From: Reticulitermes speratus
Lineage: Eukaryota > Arthropoda > Insecta > Blattodea > Rhinotermitidae
NCBI GenBank assembly: GCA_021186555.1
Contig: JAJKFL010000427.1
Location: forward strand, 22,431,238-22,495,237
DNA: 64,000 bases
Reading direction: 5' to 3'
The position numbers and the translations under genes are program-made. Shown here in pieces: positions 1 through 10,205 of this stretch. Within the stretch, counting starts at the first letter, position 1, and each line of letters begins with the position of its first letter. The notes beneath the pieces are model-generated. The model saw nothing but the letters and a program-made list of their open reading frames with translations. It searched no databases and had not been told where the DNA came from.

Positions 1-110
1 GTGTAACCGGCGTTTCGGGACAACCCATGGATCCAATCTTCAAGGGTCAAGGAACCGATAGGTTGTCCCGAAACTTCGGTAACGAACCACCGATCTACGC
101 TGCGTAACAT
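1..110. repeat. Fold-back repeat with hammerhead-like motif (left window edge)
   Basis: Two inverted segments each contain TTGTCCCGAAAC or its complement. Read on the minus strand from 46 to 5, the left one gives TTGAAGA, a stem segment, GAAAC, a four-base loop and GTT, which is the pattern of the other hammerhead-like modules here but with T in place of the first core C. The same family recurs near 14.65-14.90 kb, including the trailing CGCTGCGTAACAT. The window edge may cut it. Confidence 0.55.
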
Positions 111-1770
111 CCCAGAAGAGCGAAGATCTCAGCTGTGTCATTACTTCATGAACATCACTAACGCATTCCGACGCCAAGAAATAAGTTTCTTTGTGGCAGG
201 TAGGAACTTTTAATAAGTCACTAAGTCTTACAAAATTTCTGAAACGTTCTGAAGACTTTCAAAGCAGTTCGCTTAAAGTTGTGTGGTGCCTTCGCAGCGC
301 CTGTAGGGTAATATTAAGGGTTCTGTTGCTGTTTAAAAAACACGAAGTTATGTATATAAAGTAACTTTTCTGCCCTCTAGGCCATACAAGAACAAGTTCT
401 GACTCACGCCATACTGGCATATGGTGATGTCGGATTTTAATGTTGACGTTTTCACGTCAATTTTATAACCATTATCAATTTATTAAATTATAAATTATTA
501 TAATTATATAATTAATGATAAAACTGAACTAGAATTTGCCTACTTGCAACGTTAACTACACAAAGAAGTATTACTTTAAGCAAAGATTTTACCGTACACA
601 TTTGCAATCAATGGAACACTCTTTTAAGTGAGTTTGTTTGTGCTAAGCTCCCTTACAACAAATGTACCTTGACTGAGGTTAGAAAAGATTTACGAAAATA
701 AAGAAAGTACAGGGTTTTAATTACCGAGTCTTTCGAAGCCAGAAAATATATTTTGTTTCCTGGGAAACTTGGCACTTCGGGAAAGCTTCATTTGAAATAC
801 CTGCCCCAAATCCATCATGGTTGGAACCCAAAATAACAAGCGAATAAAGTACCATGATGTGGGACAAATGGGAGAATAGGGGTAGTAAAATATATATTTA
901 AGGCGACGTTACGTGAAATACGTAATGGATGTGGTACAACGTCGGTGTTACACGGACACAGCTATATGCCTACATAGTCGTACATACAACAATACAACGT
1001 ACAGCGTTTGCCTCAATTCGATCTGATGTTGACATCGATCTGTGAAACAGCTTCGCTGTAGATTCCAGAACATTTCAGATACGAAATACGATGTTGCAGG
1101 TTTACCTTATACGGTGAGCATCACACGTTGTAATTCGGCTGCCGAAATAACTCCGACGGTCTCCTTCGCACCCAATGGGGAATAACGCACAAGTGCCGAC
1201 GACGCCACAGATCGACGTCTAACGTCGCCTCAGCTGCTGAACGTTCCTCCCCCCCAGTACACCTTCTCCAGTCGTCCGCTGGCTATGAATAGACACGTAC
1301 GTGTAACACTCTCACCACTAGCTAGCTACCACTCATGCTGCAGCTACACACAGCTACGACTAAAGGCTCCTCCGCTGGCCTAGCCAACAACTTCCTTCGC
1401 TAACCTTCACCAATTGCACAGTTTGTCCAGTCCCTCCATACTGGTTGTAAAAATTATAAATATTGTTGTTCACACACGAAGCCACGCTTGCGCTGTCCTG
1501 CTGGTGTCATCACGTAATGTCTCTCATACACCCTCTACTGCTTCTCTTTTTATCGCTCATTTCTTTTTCTTCAACTGTTCACTCCCCTACCCTTGTAGAA
1601 CCTCTTAGCTCCCTCCCTGAGTTCTATTGATCTGGCCCATGCACGTGTACCTACAGTGTGGCCACGATCACAAGCGCACATTGCCCGTCAGTCACCATTT
1701 ACTGCAAATACTGCGGATTTTATCTTGGTTTTGTCTTCACCGTGTCCTAGCAATGACACTATAATCTTGT
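111..1770. other. No gene recognised
   Basis: Moderately AT-rich DNA with scattered stops in all frames. Only short open frames of about 60 codons occur, with no recognisable domain. I see no repeat family that I can name. Confidence 0.6.
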
Positions 1771-1779
1771 ATTGGGTGT

Positions 1780-2260
1780 CCCTCGAGCGAAGGGTTTTCC
1801 CCAAGTGATGTTTCCCCGTATTCTAATTTGGATATTCATTGGGTGATGGGGTTTGCCCTAATGGGTCTATCCCAGCAGCGGCGCTGGTTTTGGGTTTCCC
1901 GAGTGGGGTTTTCGCCTATCCTATCACTGGGTTGAATTTTCGCCAAGCGATGTATTTTCTTCGTATTCCTTAATTGGTTTCCCTCGTATCGTAGCAACGG
2001 TGCTACTATATGTTTTCCCCGATCCATGCTCAAGTTTCGTTTCGGGCCTCCTGCACCTAATTTTCAAAGTACAGAAATCCATAATTTTTCAAGGATTGTC
2101 ACTCTAACAAGAATAATTTCTGTTTTATTGTTTTCCACATCATTATTAGTTTCCGGGACATCCAGCCTGGCGGAAGGACGGCCGGACACTGCGAATTCCC
2201 CGAGCGATGGGCTTTACCCGAATCACAGCAACGGCCTTAGTTTGGGTTCCTCTCAGCGAT
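1780..2260 (+). repeat. Degenerate tandem repeat (GAGCGATGGG / CAGCAACGG motifs)
   Basis: Variants of a short motif set recur in the same order: a CCCGAGCGATGGG-like block, a TTTTCCCC-like block and a CAGCAACGG(TGCTGG)-like block. Examples lie near 1784, 1800, 1875, 1945, 1990 and 2200. Spacing and sequence vary, so it is an old, decayed array. The open frame at 2026-2385 crosses it and looks fortuitous. Confidence 0.4.
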
Positions 2261-2488
2261 TTTCAGATTTATTCTGCGGGCATCCAGTGCGTAATTTTCG
2301 AAACAGGAAAATCAACACTTTTCCGAGAGCTATTTCTTATTTACTCCATTTTTTTACGACGTATATATATGTCGTAAAAATATAAAAAATATATATGTAT
2401 ACACGCATAAATACATACATACACAGAACAAACCATAAATGTAGTTGCCGTAAAACAAGCTATTGACTGTGTAGTATTACTGTACTAT

Positions 2489-2680
2489 GGCGGCCGGGTA
2501 ACGTAGTCGGTATAATGACTCGCTACGGGCTGGACGGTTCGGGGTTCGAACCCTGATGGAAGCGACACTTTCCGCACCCGTCCAGACCGGCCCCGAGGCC
2601 TACTCAGCCTCGTGTACAAGGGGTACCGGGATTCTTTTCCGGGGGAAAAGCGACCGGGGCGTGGTGTTGACCACCCACAA
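2489..2680 (+). mobile_element. tRNA-headed SINE (family 1)
   Basis: The head has a tRNA-like A-box region followed by a B box (GGTTCGAACC at 2544-2553). The body carries CAGACCGGCC, CTACTCAGCCTC, a GTACCGGG block and a final GGCCGGGGCGTGG-like block ending in GACCACCCAC. The same head and body recur in this window on both strands at about 5.93, 7.04, 18.5, 21.95 and 38.06 kb. It is a pol III-type retroposon with no coding capacity. Confidence 0.8.
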
Positions 2681-2929
2681 AATAGTTCAAAATATTTCAC
2701 CATTGGTCCCTATATTGCGCCAGATTAATCCAGCCCAAACCGTTTAAAACACATTTCTTTAAGATCTGTCTCATTGTTCCACTCGTCAACCTTTACATCC
2801 CGCAACTAGTCTCTTCTCTACAGATATTTCGACATGCGTGCTGCTTGCCCCGTCAGACTCATCTTGTTCGAGTTTGTGCTCTCACGTTTTGAGCGTGACG
2901 AAATTTAATTTTGCAATGTACTATACACA

Positions 2930-3150
2930 CATATGATTAGGGTAGAGGCTGGACAACCTAGAAAACGTGTTTCGATTCTCGACAAAGAAAAGAGTTTCAT
3001 TCTTTCCCAAACCATCCAGACGAACTCTCCAGTCCACTCAGCCTCCAACCAAACGGCTACCGAGGACGCTATACATTATTCAAAGGGTTTCTTTCCTCGG
3101 GCTAAAGCGGCTGGTACGTGAAGCTTACCACTCACCTCCGTCTACTGCCG
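2930..3150 (+). mobile_element. SINE family 1, degenerate copy
   Basis: A diverged head (GGTAGAGGCTGGACAA, then a TTTCGATTCTCG B box) is followed by the family body (CAGTCCACTCAGCCTCCAA and AAAGCGGCTGG). Many substitutions indicate an old insertion. Confidence 0.6.
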
Positions 3151-3204
3151 AGGTTAGGAATGAAGGGAGGTGTACCTCCCTAATTTTCTTTTTCTTAAAC
3201 TGGG

Positions 3205-3400
3205 GTCTTAGAGGTGAGTGATTAGCTTTACGCCCCAGCCGCTTTATCCTGAAGGAAAGAGTCCCGATATCCACAGAATAAGAGTTTTGGTGGGCCCCAA
3301 ATTCCGACTAGATGCTTTGGAGAGAAGAAAAACTTCTTACGCCCAGCCTGGAATCGAAAGACGATTCCTCGATTGTCCATCCTCTAGATGACTAGATACC
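3205..3400 (-). mobile_element. SINE family 1, degenerate minus-strand copy
   Basis: The order is reversed relative to the plus-strand copies: GAGTGATTAGCTTTACGCCCC, GCCGCTTTA, a GGAAAGAGTCCC block, TTTGGAGAGAAGAAAAA, then a decayed B box (GGAATCGAAAG). Many differences from the other copies. Confidence 0.6.
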
Positions 3401-3499
3401 TTAATGAGTTTTTTCATGGTTTTTCCTCAGCCCCACCAGGCAGGTAGCGGGATAGTATTCGATTAGTTCGACGCTGCTTGCTCTCAGATAATTCCAAAT

Positions 3500-3795
3500 A
3501 CATCATTCAGAAATTCAGAAGTGTCCTAGGTGAGCTAAGAGCGTCTCAGCTAGTTAAGAAATTCCTAACATTCTATGGAATCCGAAGGTTCATTACCATA
3601 TTCACAACAACCAGATGAGCCCAGTCCACGCCTTCCCATTCCATTTTTAAGACACATTCTAATAATACCCTCCCACCTATGTCTAGGTCTTCCAAGTGGT
3701 CTATTTCCTCCAGACGTCCTCACCAAAGCTCTGTATCTATCTCTCTTCTTTCTCATACGTACCACATGCCCCGACCATCTCATCCTCCTTCATTT
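3500..3795 (-). pseudogene. RTE/BovB-like LINE, 3' end (sense segment of an inverted insertion)
   Basis: The minus-strand frame at 3783-3565 encodes the ORF2 tail of the family seen complete at 28823-29266: MRWSGHVVRM, then [12 protein letters not shown]. It continues into the family's 3' region (a CCATAGAATG... TTTCTTAACTAG block). It has frameshifts and stops. It is joined head to head at about 3796 with an upstream part of the same LINE on the opposite strand, as twin priming produces. Confidence 0.7.
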
Positions 3796-3796
3796 G

Positions 3797-4195
3797 AGGG
3801 AGGTTTTCTGTAATATTCTTATTGAGTTTCTTATACCCATAAAATTAGTTACGTCAATCAGAATGTGCTCAAACAAACCTGAATCCGGATAGGCAAATAT
3901 TTGTTTAAAACACTTCCTATTCAGAGTGGTCTGAAACAAGGAGATGCTTTATCGCCATTCCTTTTCAGCTTTGCTTTGTAATATGCCATTAGGATTGCCC
4001 AAGCAAGAAAGCGAGCTAGGAGGGACTAAAACTGAAGATTACACACCAGCTTTTGATCTAGTCTGATGATATTAATTTACCGGGAGAAAACATTAATACT
4101 ATAAAGAAAAACACAGAAACTTTATTAGACGCTAGTAATTCTAAGTTCTCGTCAACAGAATGCTTGACAATATTGCGATATAAAGGTGGCTAATA
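3797..4195 (+). pseudogene. RTE/BovB-like LINE, inverted reverse-transcriptase segment
   Basis: Translation in mixed frames follows the intact family sequence at 24.9-25.4 kb: the NILIEF, IKLVTS and GLKQGDALSP-type segments of the reverse transcriptase. Multiple frameshifts and stops are present. The segment breaks at about 4195, where SINE sequence begins, and resumes at about 4976. Confidence 0.65.
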
Positions 4196-4203
4196 GATCG
4201 TTT

Positions 4204-4356
4204 GCCGATCCCGGTGGCCGTGCGGTTTAAGGCATCAGTCTGAAGCCGCTTGATTGCTGGAATCGCGGGTTCGAATCTGCCGATCTCAGTGGCCGTGCGG
4301 TCTAAGACGCGGGTCTGCGGCCGCTCGCTTGCTGGGATTGTGGGTTCGAATTAGGC
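4204..4356 (+). mobile_element. SINE family 2, two consecutive tRNA-like heads
   Basis: GCCGATCCCGGTGGCCGTGC begins a head whose B box is GGGTTCGAATC. A second head with GCCGATCTCAGTGGCCGTGC starts about 73 bases later and has its own GGGTTCGAATT. A complete copy of the same family, with target duplication, lies at 37565-37815. The doubling suggests a SINE inserted in a SINE or a dimer. Confidence 0.7.
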
Positions 4357-4545
4357 CGTGCCATGGCTCACGCGGTTAGTCGTCGGCCTTCCACTGAGGA
4401 GGCCCGGGTTCGATCCCGGGTCAGTCCATGTGGGATTTGTGGTGGACAAAGTGGCACTGGGACAGGTTTTTCTCCGAGTTGTCGGTTTTCCCCTGTCAAT
4501 TTCATTCCACCGGTGCTCCATTAATTGTAAAACTTGGTAAAAAAA
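4357..4545 (+). mobile_element. tRNA-headed SINE (family 3)
   Basis: A tRNA-like head (GGCTCACGCGGTTAGTCGTC, B box GGTTCGATCCC at 4409-4419) is followed by a body containing GTGGGATTTGTGGTGGAC and TTTTCCCCTGTCAATTTCATT. The body differs from SINE families 1 and 2. It lies inside the SINE 2 insertion that interrupts the LINE. Confidence 0.65.
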
Positions 4546-4599
4546 ACTGCTCATCTTCATCTTAATCACAGGGTTGCACAAAAAGCTTTAACGCTGTGG

Positions 4600-4972
4600 T
4601 GCGTCCGTAGCATCTGCTGCGGGGCCCTTCACAATGTAAAAAAAAATCCCACCGGGGGCATGGATGTTTGTGTTGTGTTTGTCGTAAGGACGGTAATATG
4701 GAACGTAAAGTGACATGAAGGACGAAAGGATTTAAACAGTACAAAAATGGATCAAAGGGGAGAAACCCCGAACAGGAAAAAAAAAATCCCGCTGACGGCA
4801 TAGATGTTCGTCTTTTGTGGTGTTTTATGTGTTGTTTAGGTGGCGGTCTCTGTGACGAGCTGATCACTCGTCCAGAGGAGTCCTACCGGGTTTGTGTGGC
4901 TAATTGTGTGTGATCTAGAAATTTCAACAACTAGGTGGCCTATGCCCGAGTTGAGCTGTTGCGCCACTGAAA
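4600..4972 (+). mobile_element. SINE family 2 body
   Basis: Blocks shared with the full copy at 37.6-37.8 kb: GGCATGGATGTTTGTG, GATCACTCGTCCAGAGGAGT, CCTACCGGGTTTG and a final GAGCTGTTGCGCCACTGAA. The GGCATGGATG-like block occurs twice (about 4658 and 4797), consistent with two overlapping copies. The LINE resumes directly after it. Confidence 0.65.
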
Positions 4973-4975
4973 AGT

Positions 4976-5110
4976 ATCGTTCGAAAATATGGCAGTGTTC
5001 AGATATTTGGGAACAACACTAAAAAACAGCAGCTGTTTGCACGAAGAAGTTAAGAGCAGACTCTGGGACTGCCTGTCACCATTCACTCTACAAACTTTTT
5101 TTCCTCCCTG
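4976..5110 (+). pseudogene. RTE/BovB-like LINE, continuation of inverted segment
   Basis: GATATTTGGGAACAACACTAA and GAAGTTAAGAGCAGACT match the family at 25436-25500, the region just downstream of the reverse transcriptase. It is the continuation of the 3797-4195 segment after the SINE insertion. Confidence 0.65.
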
Positions 5111-5924
5111 TTTGGTGTATATGAATATAAAGACAGATTGTCAAATTCGTAAAATAATGTACATGTAATGTTATTGTAGCCAATGCCAGTAATCCTTGGA
5201 AATTTGGATTATTTTGTGACCGTAGATTTGACGGCATTTCTAGTGACATGACAACGTGAACACAGTGTTTACATCAGCCTTGCGCAGAATGGAATTAGAA
5301 CGACGCTTGCGTTCTGACGTCACGGCGCCGCCACTCCCACTGGTCAAATTAAATCTACAAAGGTGAATGAATTTATAGCAGTAACATTAAATAATGACTT
5401 GAATCTTCAGAAGATTTTGAGTCACTTCGTCTTTTATACTAATCGAAACGTCATTGCTGTGTTCATAGTGCTGTGTCCAGTCTGATGTCTTCCACGTTAT
5501 CTCACAAACGGCACGATTTTCGAAAAAAGAGTTGGTGAATATAAAATGTGTGTTTTGATTTTCTCTACAACTTTTGTCTGAAACATTTCTCATTGTAAGA
5601 ATAATTCAGCGAGATATTGTCATAAATGTACGTAGTTCTTCGTGTAAAGTACCTGTTATTGTTGTCAGAATTTAATGAAACTTGAATTTTCTAGACATAT
5701 TTTCGAAAAATCCTCATATATCAAATTTCATGAAAATCCTTCCATTTGGAACTGAGTCGTTCCATGCGGACGGACGGACAGACATGATGAAGCTAATTGT
5801 CACTTTTCGCAATTTTGCGAACGCGTCTAATATGCTTTAAACAATATTAATGATGACTGCTAATGTAATAGTTGTATGTTACGTTAAGGTAAAGTTCACC
5901 CTATAACATACCATGAAGGCGCTA
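5111..5924. other. No gene; anonymous repeat-like DNA
   Basis: No coding signal. A CGGACGGACGGACAGAC tract at about 5767-5785, preceded by a stretch that would read as a decayed frame, resembles the end of an anonymous insect repeat. I cannot name it. Confidence 0.4.
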
Positions 5925-5931
5925 GAAGAGG

Positions 5932-6122
5932 GTGGGTGGTCAAAGCCACGCCCCGGCCGCTTTACCCCCGAGAAAGAGACCCGGTACCCACTGTACAGGA
6001 GGCTGAGTGAGCTTCGAGGCCGGTGTGAACGTGTAGGGAAAGTCTCGTCCACACGGGGATTCGAACCCCGGACCGTCCAGCCTGTAGCGAATCGCTATAC
6101 CGACTGAGCCATCCCGGCCACC
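5932..6122 (-). mobile_element. SINE family 1, near-complete copy
   Basis: On the minus strand it starts GGTGGCCGGGATGGCTCAGT, has a B box (complement of GGATTCGAACCCC at 6058-6070) and ends in the GGCCGGGGCGTGGC block. It is one of the best preserved copies in the window. Confidence 0.8.
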
Positions 6123-6287
6123 TTTATGTAAGAGCACCGTTACTAAATAAAAGTAATACATGACTCTGGTTCGAGCACCACGTTTAAAAATATTCTTCAT
6201 TTATCCATATCCCTCCTACGATGGAAGTATTGCGTTCTCGCCGTTTTGTCGGCTGCGTTTTTTCCAGTTCCTCGGTTCAAGTTCTAG

Positions 6288-6365
6288 CTCAGTGGTCCGC
6301 AAAATTTTAACCACGAGCCGCTCAAACACGAGGGGCCCGCGGGCCACAGGATGCCCTTTGGCCCC
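6288..6365 (+). mobile_element. hAT-like transposon end
   Basis: CAGTGGTCCGCAAAATTTT followed by GGGGCCCGCGGGCCACA resembles the common terminus of hAT and related non-autonomous elements. I could not find the partner terminus or an 8-bp duplication, so this is a fragment. Confidence 0.4.
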
Positions 6366-6494
6366 AGTAACCTAGAACATTCTTGTTAGTTCCATCCACA
6401 GCATTAGCAGAATGTAACGCTGTCCCTGTGGAAACAAAGAAGGAGTATTGCGTGAAGGGGGGGGGGTGGAGGTAGCCTATATTCTGTTAATTCT

Positions 6495-6605
6495 GAACTT
6501 CGGAGGCGAGTGGTCAGCTTCACGGTCCGGTACCCACTGTACAGGGGCCCGAGAACCAGTACGGGCGCTTTGGAGAAGAGAAAAATGTCCTTCCCTTGCA
6601 TAACT
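6495..6605 (-). mobile_element. SINE family 1 body fragment
   Basis: GAGTGGTCAGCTTCACGGTC, CGGTACCCACTGTACAGG and TTTGGAGAAGAGAAAAATG are the family body in minus orientation. The head is missing. Confidence 0.65.
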
Positions 6606-6611
6606 GGCTGG

Positions 6612-6745
6612 GGTACGCGGTGGCGCAGTTGGTTGAGGCACTGCGCTGCAGCTGGAAGGTCACGGGTTCGATTTCCGATGGACTTAATCCTTCCGGCCGC
6701 ACTATGTCCCTGGGTTCTACTCAGCCTCTAACAGATAAAGGTTGA
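6612..6745 (+). mobile_element. tRNA-headed SINE (family 1-related head)
   Basis: The head GGTGGCGCAGTTGGTTGAGGC with B box GGGTTCGATTTCC (6664-6676) is followed by a short body with CTGGGTTCTACTCAGCCTC. It abuts the preceding minus-strand body fragment, so two insertions are juxtaposed. Confidence 0.6.
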
Positions 6746-7042
6746 CAACTTTACCGCCTTCATGTACTGATTTTCTAGAAATTCTGGGAGCTTCAAAGTC
6801 ATGGAGCCCTAACGGCCTGACCAGGCCTGTAATGGGATAGCGTTTAGCGTAAATGGCCAAGCTTACAACCGTTCAAATGACAGAACTGCCGTTACAGCTG
6901 AAGCTACATAAGTCGAATCTTCTATACTAACAAGCAAGCATGGACTGACAAAGACCTCGTATGTACTGCACATTGCGTGCACAAAATGTGCCATCATTTT
7001 AGTATGTAAGGCAAAAACATTACGTTTCCCTGTCCAGGCCAT

Positions 7043-7243
7043 GGAGCTGAGTGACGAACTTCCCGCCCCGACTGCTTTACCCCGGGAAAGAACCCTGGTA
7101 GCCATTGAATAGGAGGCTGGGTGGACCCAGAGCCGTTCTGGACGCTTTGGAGAAGAGAAAAATCTCTGGCCCTTACCGAGATTCGAACCCCGGACCGCCC
7201 AGAACGCAGCCGAGTCGCTATACCAACTGCGCTACGCCGGCTC
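7043..7243 (-). mobile_element. SINE family 1, near-complete copy
   Basis: On the minus strand the head begins GAGCCGGCGTAGCGCAGTTG and has a perfect-looking B box (complement of GATTCGAACCCC at 7181-7192). The body matches the other copies, including TTTGGAGAAGAGAAAAATC and CAGGGTTCTTTCCCGGGG. Confidence 0.8.
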
Positions 7244-7469
7244 TTACCTTTTACTAGGTATTCAATGCAGACATCAGTCCCGGGGCGCCCTCTCTGACGA
7301 GAGTGCAGGTCTGTACATTGTTGGTTTCAGTTCTTAAAGGTATTTACATCACACAATGCATACACAATTTATATACGGCCCATATCATTCCAGGCCTTGC
7401 ACACGACATTGACGACTTTATAACTACACATTGGCGCAGGGTCGACTGACACATTTCAGAACGCACTTT

Positions 7470-7785
7470 GTCCTGCGAGGGGGTGGGAGTTGGGGGGATA
7501 GCGTCTGCACAGCGAAAAAGAGATGATGTCATGCCATCTGAAAACCTGTTCAGTGACAATGGATCTGTGAAATATAAGCACATCGAACCGCAGCTGTACG
7601 AAAGGAAGTCCGTAATTCGGACACGGCGTCATTTGCGGCTTCAGTTTAATGTGCCTAAGCGTGGCCCGATTACATCACGTAACATTATTTTGGGCTACAT
7701 ACGTAAGTGTCAAGCAGGTGGTAGTGTATCAAACACTGTGCATGGTGCTCCAAGAACTGTGCGTACTGAACACGCGCGCACCCAG
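7470..7785 (+). pseudogene. Mariner-like transposase, N-terminal helix-turn-helix fragment
   Basis: The frame at 7468-7872 contains, from about residue 44, a segment laid out like the DNA-binding domain of mariner-family transposases: an RRHLRLQFNV-type helix, PKRGPITSRNIILGYIRKCQ, GGSVSN, and an APRTVRTEH linker. The catalytic DDE/D domain is absent, and the frame runs into unrelated sequence after about 7785. I see no terminal repeats. The alternative is chance similarity; the order of conserved positions makes that unlikely. Confidence 0.6.
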
Positions 7786-7872
7786 AATTTTTCATTGGGG
7801 TGGGGGGTGTTGTTCCTAAGGCTGTATATAATTCGTTTGATTGTAAAAATTGTCATAAAAATCATGTCATAA

Positions 7873-9450
7873 ATGTAACTGTAACATGACATTGTTTGTA
7901 AAAGCATTCTTATATGTTTAAATATGTCGAAACGTTCCACGACTCACTAATTTAAATCACAAAGTCTAATATGCTTGCATATTCTAAGTTCATCTAAGAC
8001 TTCGTAAGCCTTTTCGATTATTTTTCAAAATTCTAAGGTACTTGTCATCAGCCAATTTCACGATTTCAGGGGCTGATTTCACCTGAAGGGTAAATCATAT
8101 AAAACGAGTGATATTGTGTCTACAAAATGTGTTTTTTTTTAATTTCACAGACTAGCAGCCCCCTCTCCCCCCCCACTTTTGAGTGTGCACCTGGTACTGA
8201 AGAAAACGTTGAAGGAGTAACGTAATCTTTTCAGCATAGCCCACGTCGCTCTGCTCGGCAACAGTCTCGTATCCTAGGCAACCAGAAGGATGTAAACTAT
8301 TGTTCTTGTCCATTGCCTTGCACTGTTACTAATTTATGAGTAACATCCCAGAAAACTTGAATGTTCTTCAACACTGCTGCGAGAACCAAAAATCTTGCAA
8401 GTATTCAGACAGACCAATCTAAAGCTGTGTAATGATGGACCTGAAGCAGGACTGCCAAACCTGCATGGATAATTTTACAGCTTGCAAAGTCCTGCTCTCC
8501 ATATGAGGCCACCTTGCCAGGGAGACAGTACAGCATGAAGACAAGCATGCATATCTGTGTCTTGAGCATAAATCCCAAGTGAAGCAGCTTCTTCGGCAGC
8601 TGCAAGTACAGCCTTGTTGCCAGGCAGACCCATATAGTCAGACATTCAACAAAAGACAGAAAATTACTTGCTTTTTTGGACACCCAAGGCACAGTCTAGT
8701 AATTCAATAACCAAGAAATGGCATGTTGCTATACAGAGCTGTACACTCTGCTATGAGATGGGAAGGCACTTCAATGAGACACATACAGCAGCTGACATGT
8801 GTGTTTTAAGGAATTCCTTAGAAACATTGTACATACTATATTACTTTTAACATCTTTCATAAACAAGTTTAATAGCATTTATTAGCCCTAATGAGCATAA
8901 ATAGCAGGGCTACAAGATTCCACATCAGTCTCTGTTCATGTCGATTTCACGTGTTCAATATTACAATAATACAGTCCACTTATGTAACACACAGATTCCT
9001 AAACCGACACCACATGACATATAACAGAGGATAAACCCCTGGACTTTACATCCATGGGTTAGAATATACCTGACCAATGCCTACGATTTTAATGATTTTA
9101 GTCTTACATTTTGTATGGTGTGCAGCTACTGTACTTTCCCAACTAGTGATAAACCATTATATCCTTATGACTGTATGACTAAGAAGTTTTTATAATAATA
9201 TATTATTCATGATATTTATGAATATTAGATGTGACAACTTTGAGGCTGTTGGTGGAAGTTAAAAAGAAACATGGCTGCTGACCCCTAAGATTATGCCAGT
9301 GGAGGTTTCTCAGGATACCATATCACCAGTTAGTAATATGCCTTCTCTAAGTCAAAGAAGATGGCAACAGAGGGTTACTAAAAGGGTAAAGAATTTTGGA
9401 TATGATTTGCAGGTTCACCAGGTGGTCAAAAATGGATCGATAACATCAGA
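7873..9450. other. No gene recognised
   Basis: Non-coding sequence with short frames only. A minus-strand frame of 95 codons at 8405-8692 has no recognisable domain. I see no named repeat. Confidence 0.5.
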
Positions 9451-9454
9451 AATC

Positions 9455-9565
9455 TCTGCGCTTTTGTAAATGTAGTAATGAACTTTCAGGTTCCATAAAG
9501 TGTTGAGAATTTCTTGACTATGTAAGAATCTGTTAGTTCTCAAGAAGGATTCTTCTTCACGGAGT
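9455..9565 (+). mobile_element. RTE/BovB-like LINE, 3'-end fragment
   Basis: GTAGTAATGAACTTTCAGG followed by TTCCATAAAGTGTTGAGAA and TTTCTTGACTA matches the 3' end of the LINE at 29236-29300. Only the last few codons and 3' UTR remain. Confidence 0.65.
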
Positions 9566-9624
9566 AACTCAGTCTGTATGTTTTAGTATATACTTGTTTT
9601 TAACTTAATACAATGCTTTAGGTG

Positions 9625-9670
9625 ACTTCAAACGCTTGCCTGAAGATGATACAACTATGCTCAAACATAG
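9625..9670 (+). ncRNA. Weak hammerhead-like relic
   Basis: CTGAAGAT is followed by a CTATG/CATAG stem and CAACATATGTA. The expected GAAAC is degraded to GCAAC, so this is at best a dead copy of the motif seen at 36.3 kb. Confidence 0.25.
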
Positions 9671-10084
9671 CAACATATGTATATATGGGATTTCTCTAAA
9701 ACATGTAGTGATAAGAGAAAGTGCTTAACTGTCGGGGTATAAGAATAGTTCTAAAAGACATCACGTTTTATGTGCTAAATTTTGTACCTTATATAATCTG
9801 CTTCATATTAATATAATTGTTTAGCACTCACCATTTGCCCAGCAGCTCCTTTCATCTTGCTGTTGCAACCGTGGCTGCAAAACTATTAAGAGTTATTGTG
9901 AAACATGTACACTGATTACAAAAAAGGAGTGTTCATTGAGCTGCAAATCACAACTTGGGGGCTGGACAATGGACTATAAACTCACCACAGAAAACCAACA
10001 TGTTACAAAATACAAATGTTCAGACTTTTCTGCTGGTTGTGACTCTATGAAAACTCTGGAAAACTCAATTTTGTTATAGTGGCG

Positions 10085-10205
10085 CCTGATTTTTGGGGGA
10101 CCTCAGTATGGAACTTCATTCCTGTCACCCTTCTCACCTAAACTGTTGAGGTGGCTCCTGAATTTTTGAAAAATTTGTTGCCCTGCCATGAAGTATCATA
10201 AGTTG
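10085..10205 (+). repeat. Dispersed repeat (R150 family), partial copy
   Basis: The order 'tttgggggacctcagtatgg ... cacccttc ... gaggtggctcctgaattttt' matches longer copies at 17720-17885, 21134-21299 and 34005-34170. No coding or structural function is evident. Confidence 0.5.

Noticed and set aside
2489-7243. Several tRNA genes (A and B boxes at 2.5, 6.1, 6.6 and 7.2 kb)
   Set aside because: All share a common body after the head and lack proper cloverleaf 3' ends; they are SINE copies.
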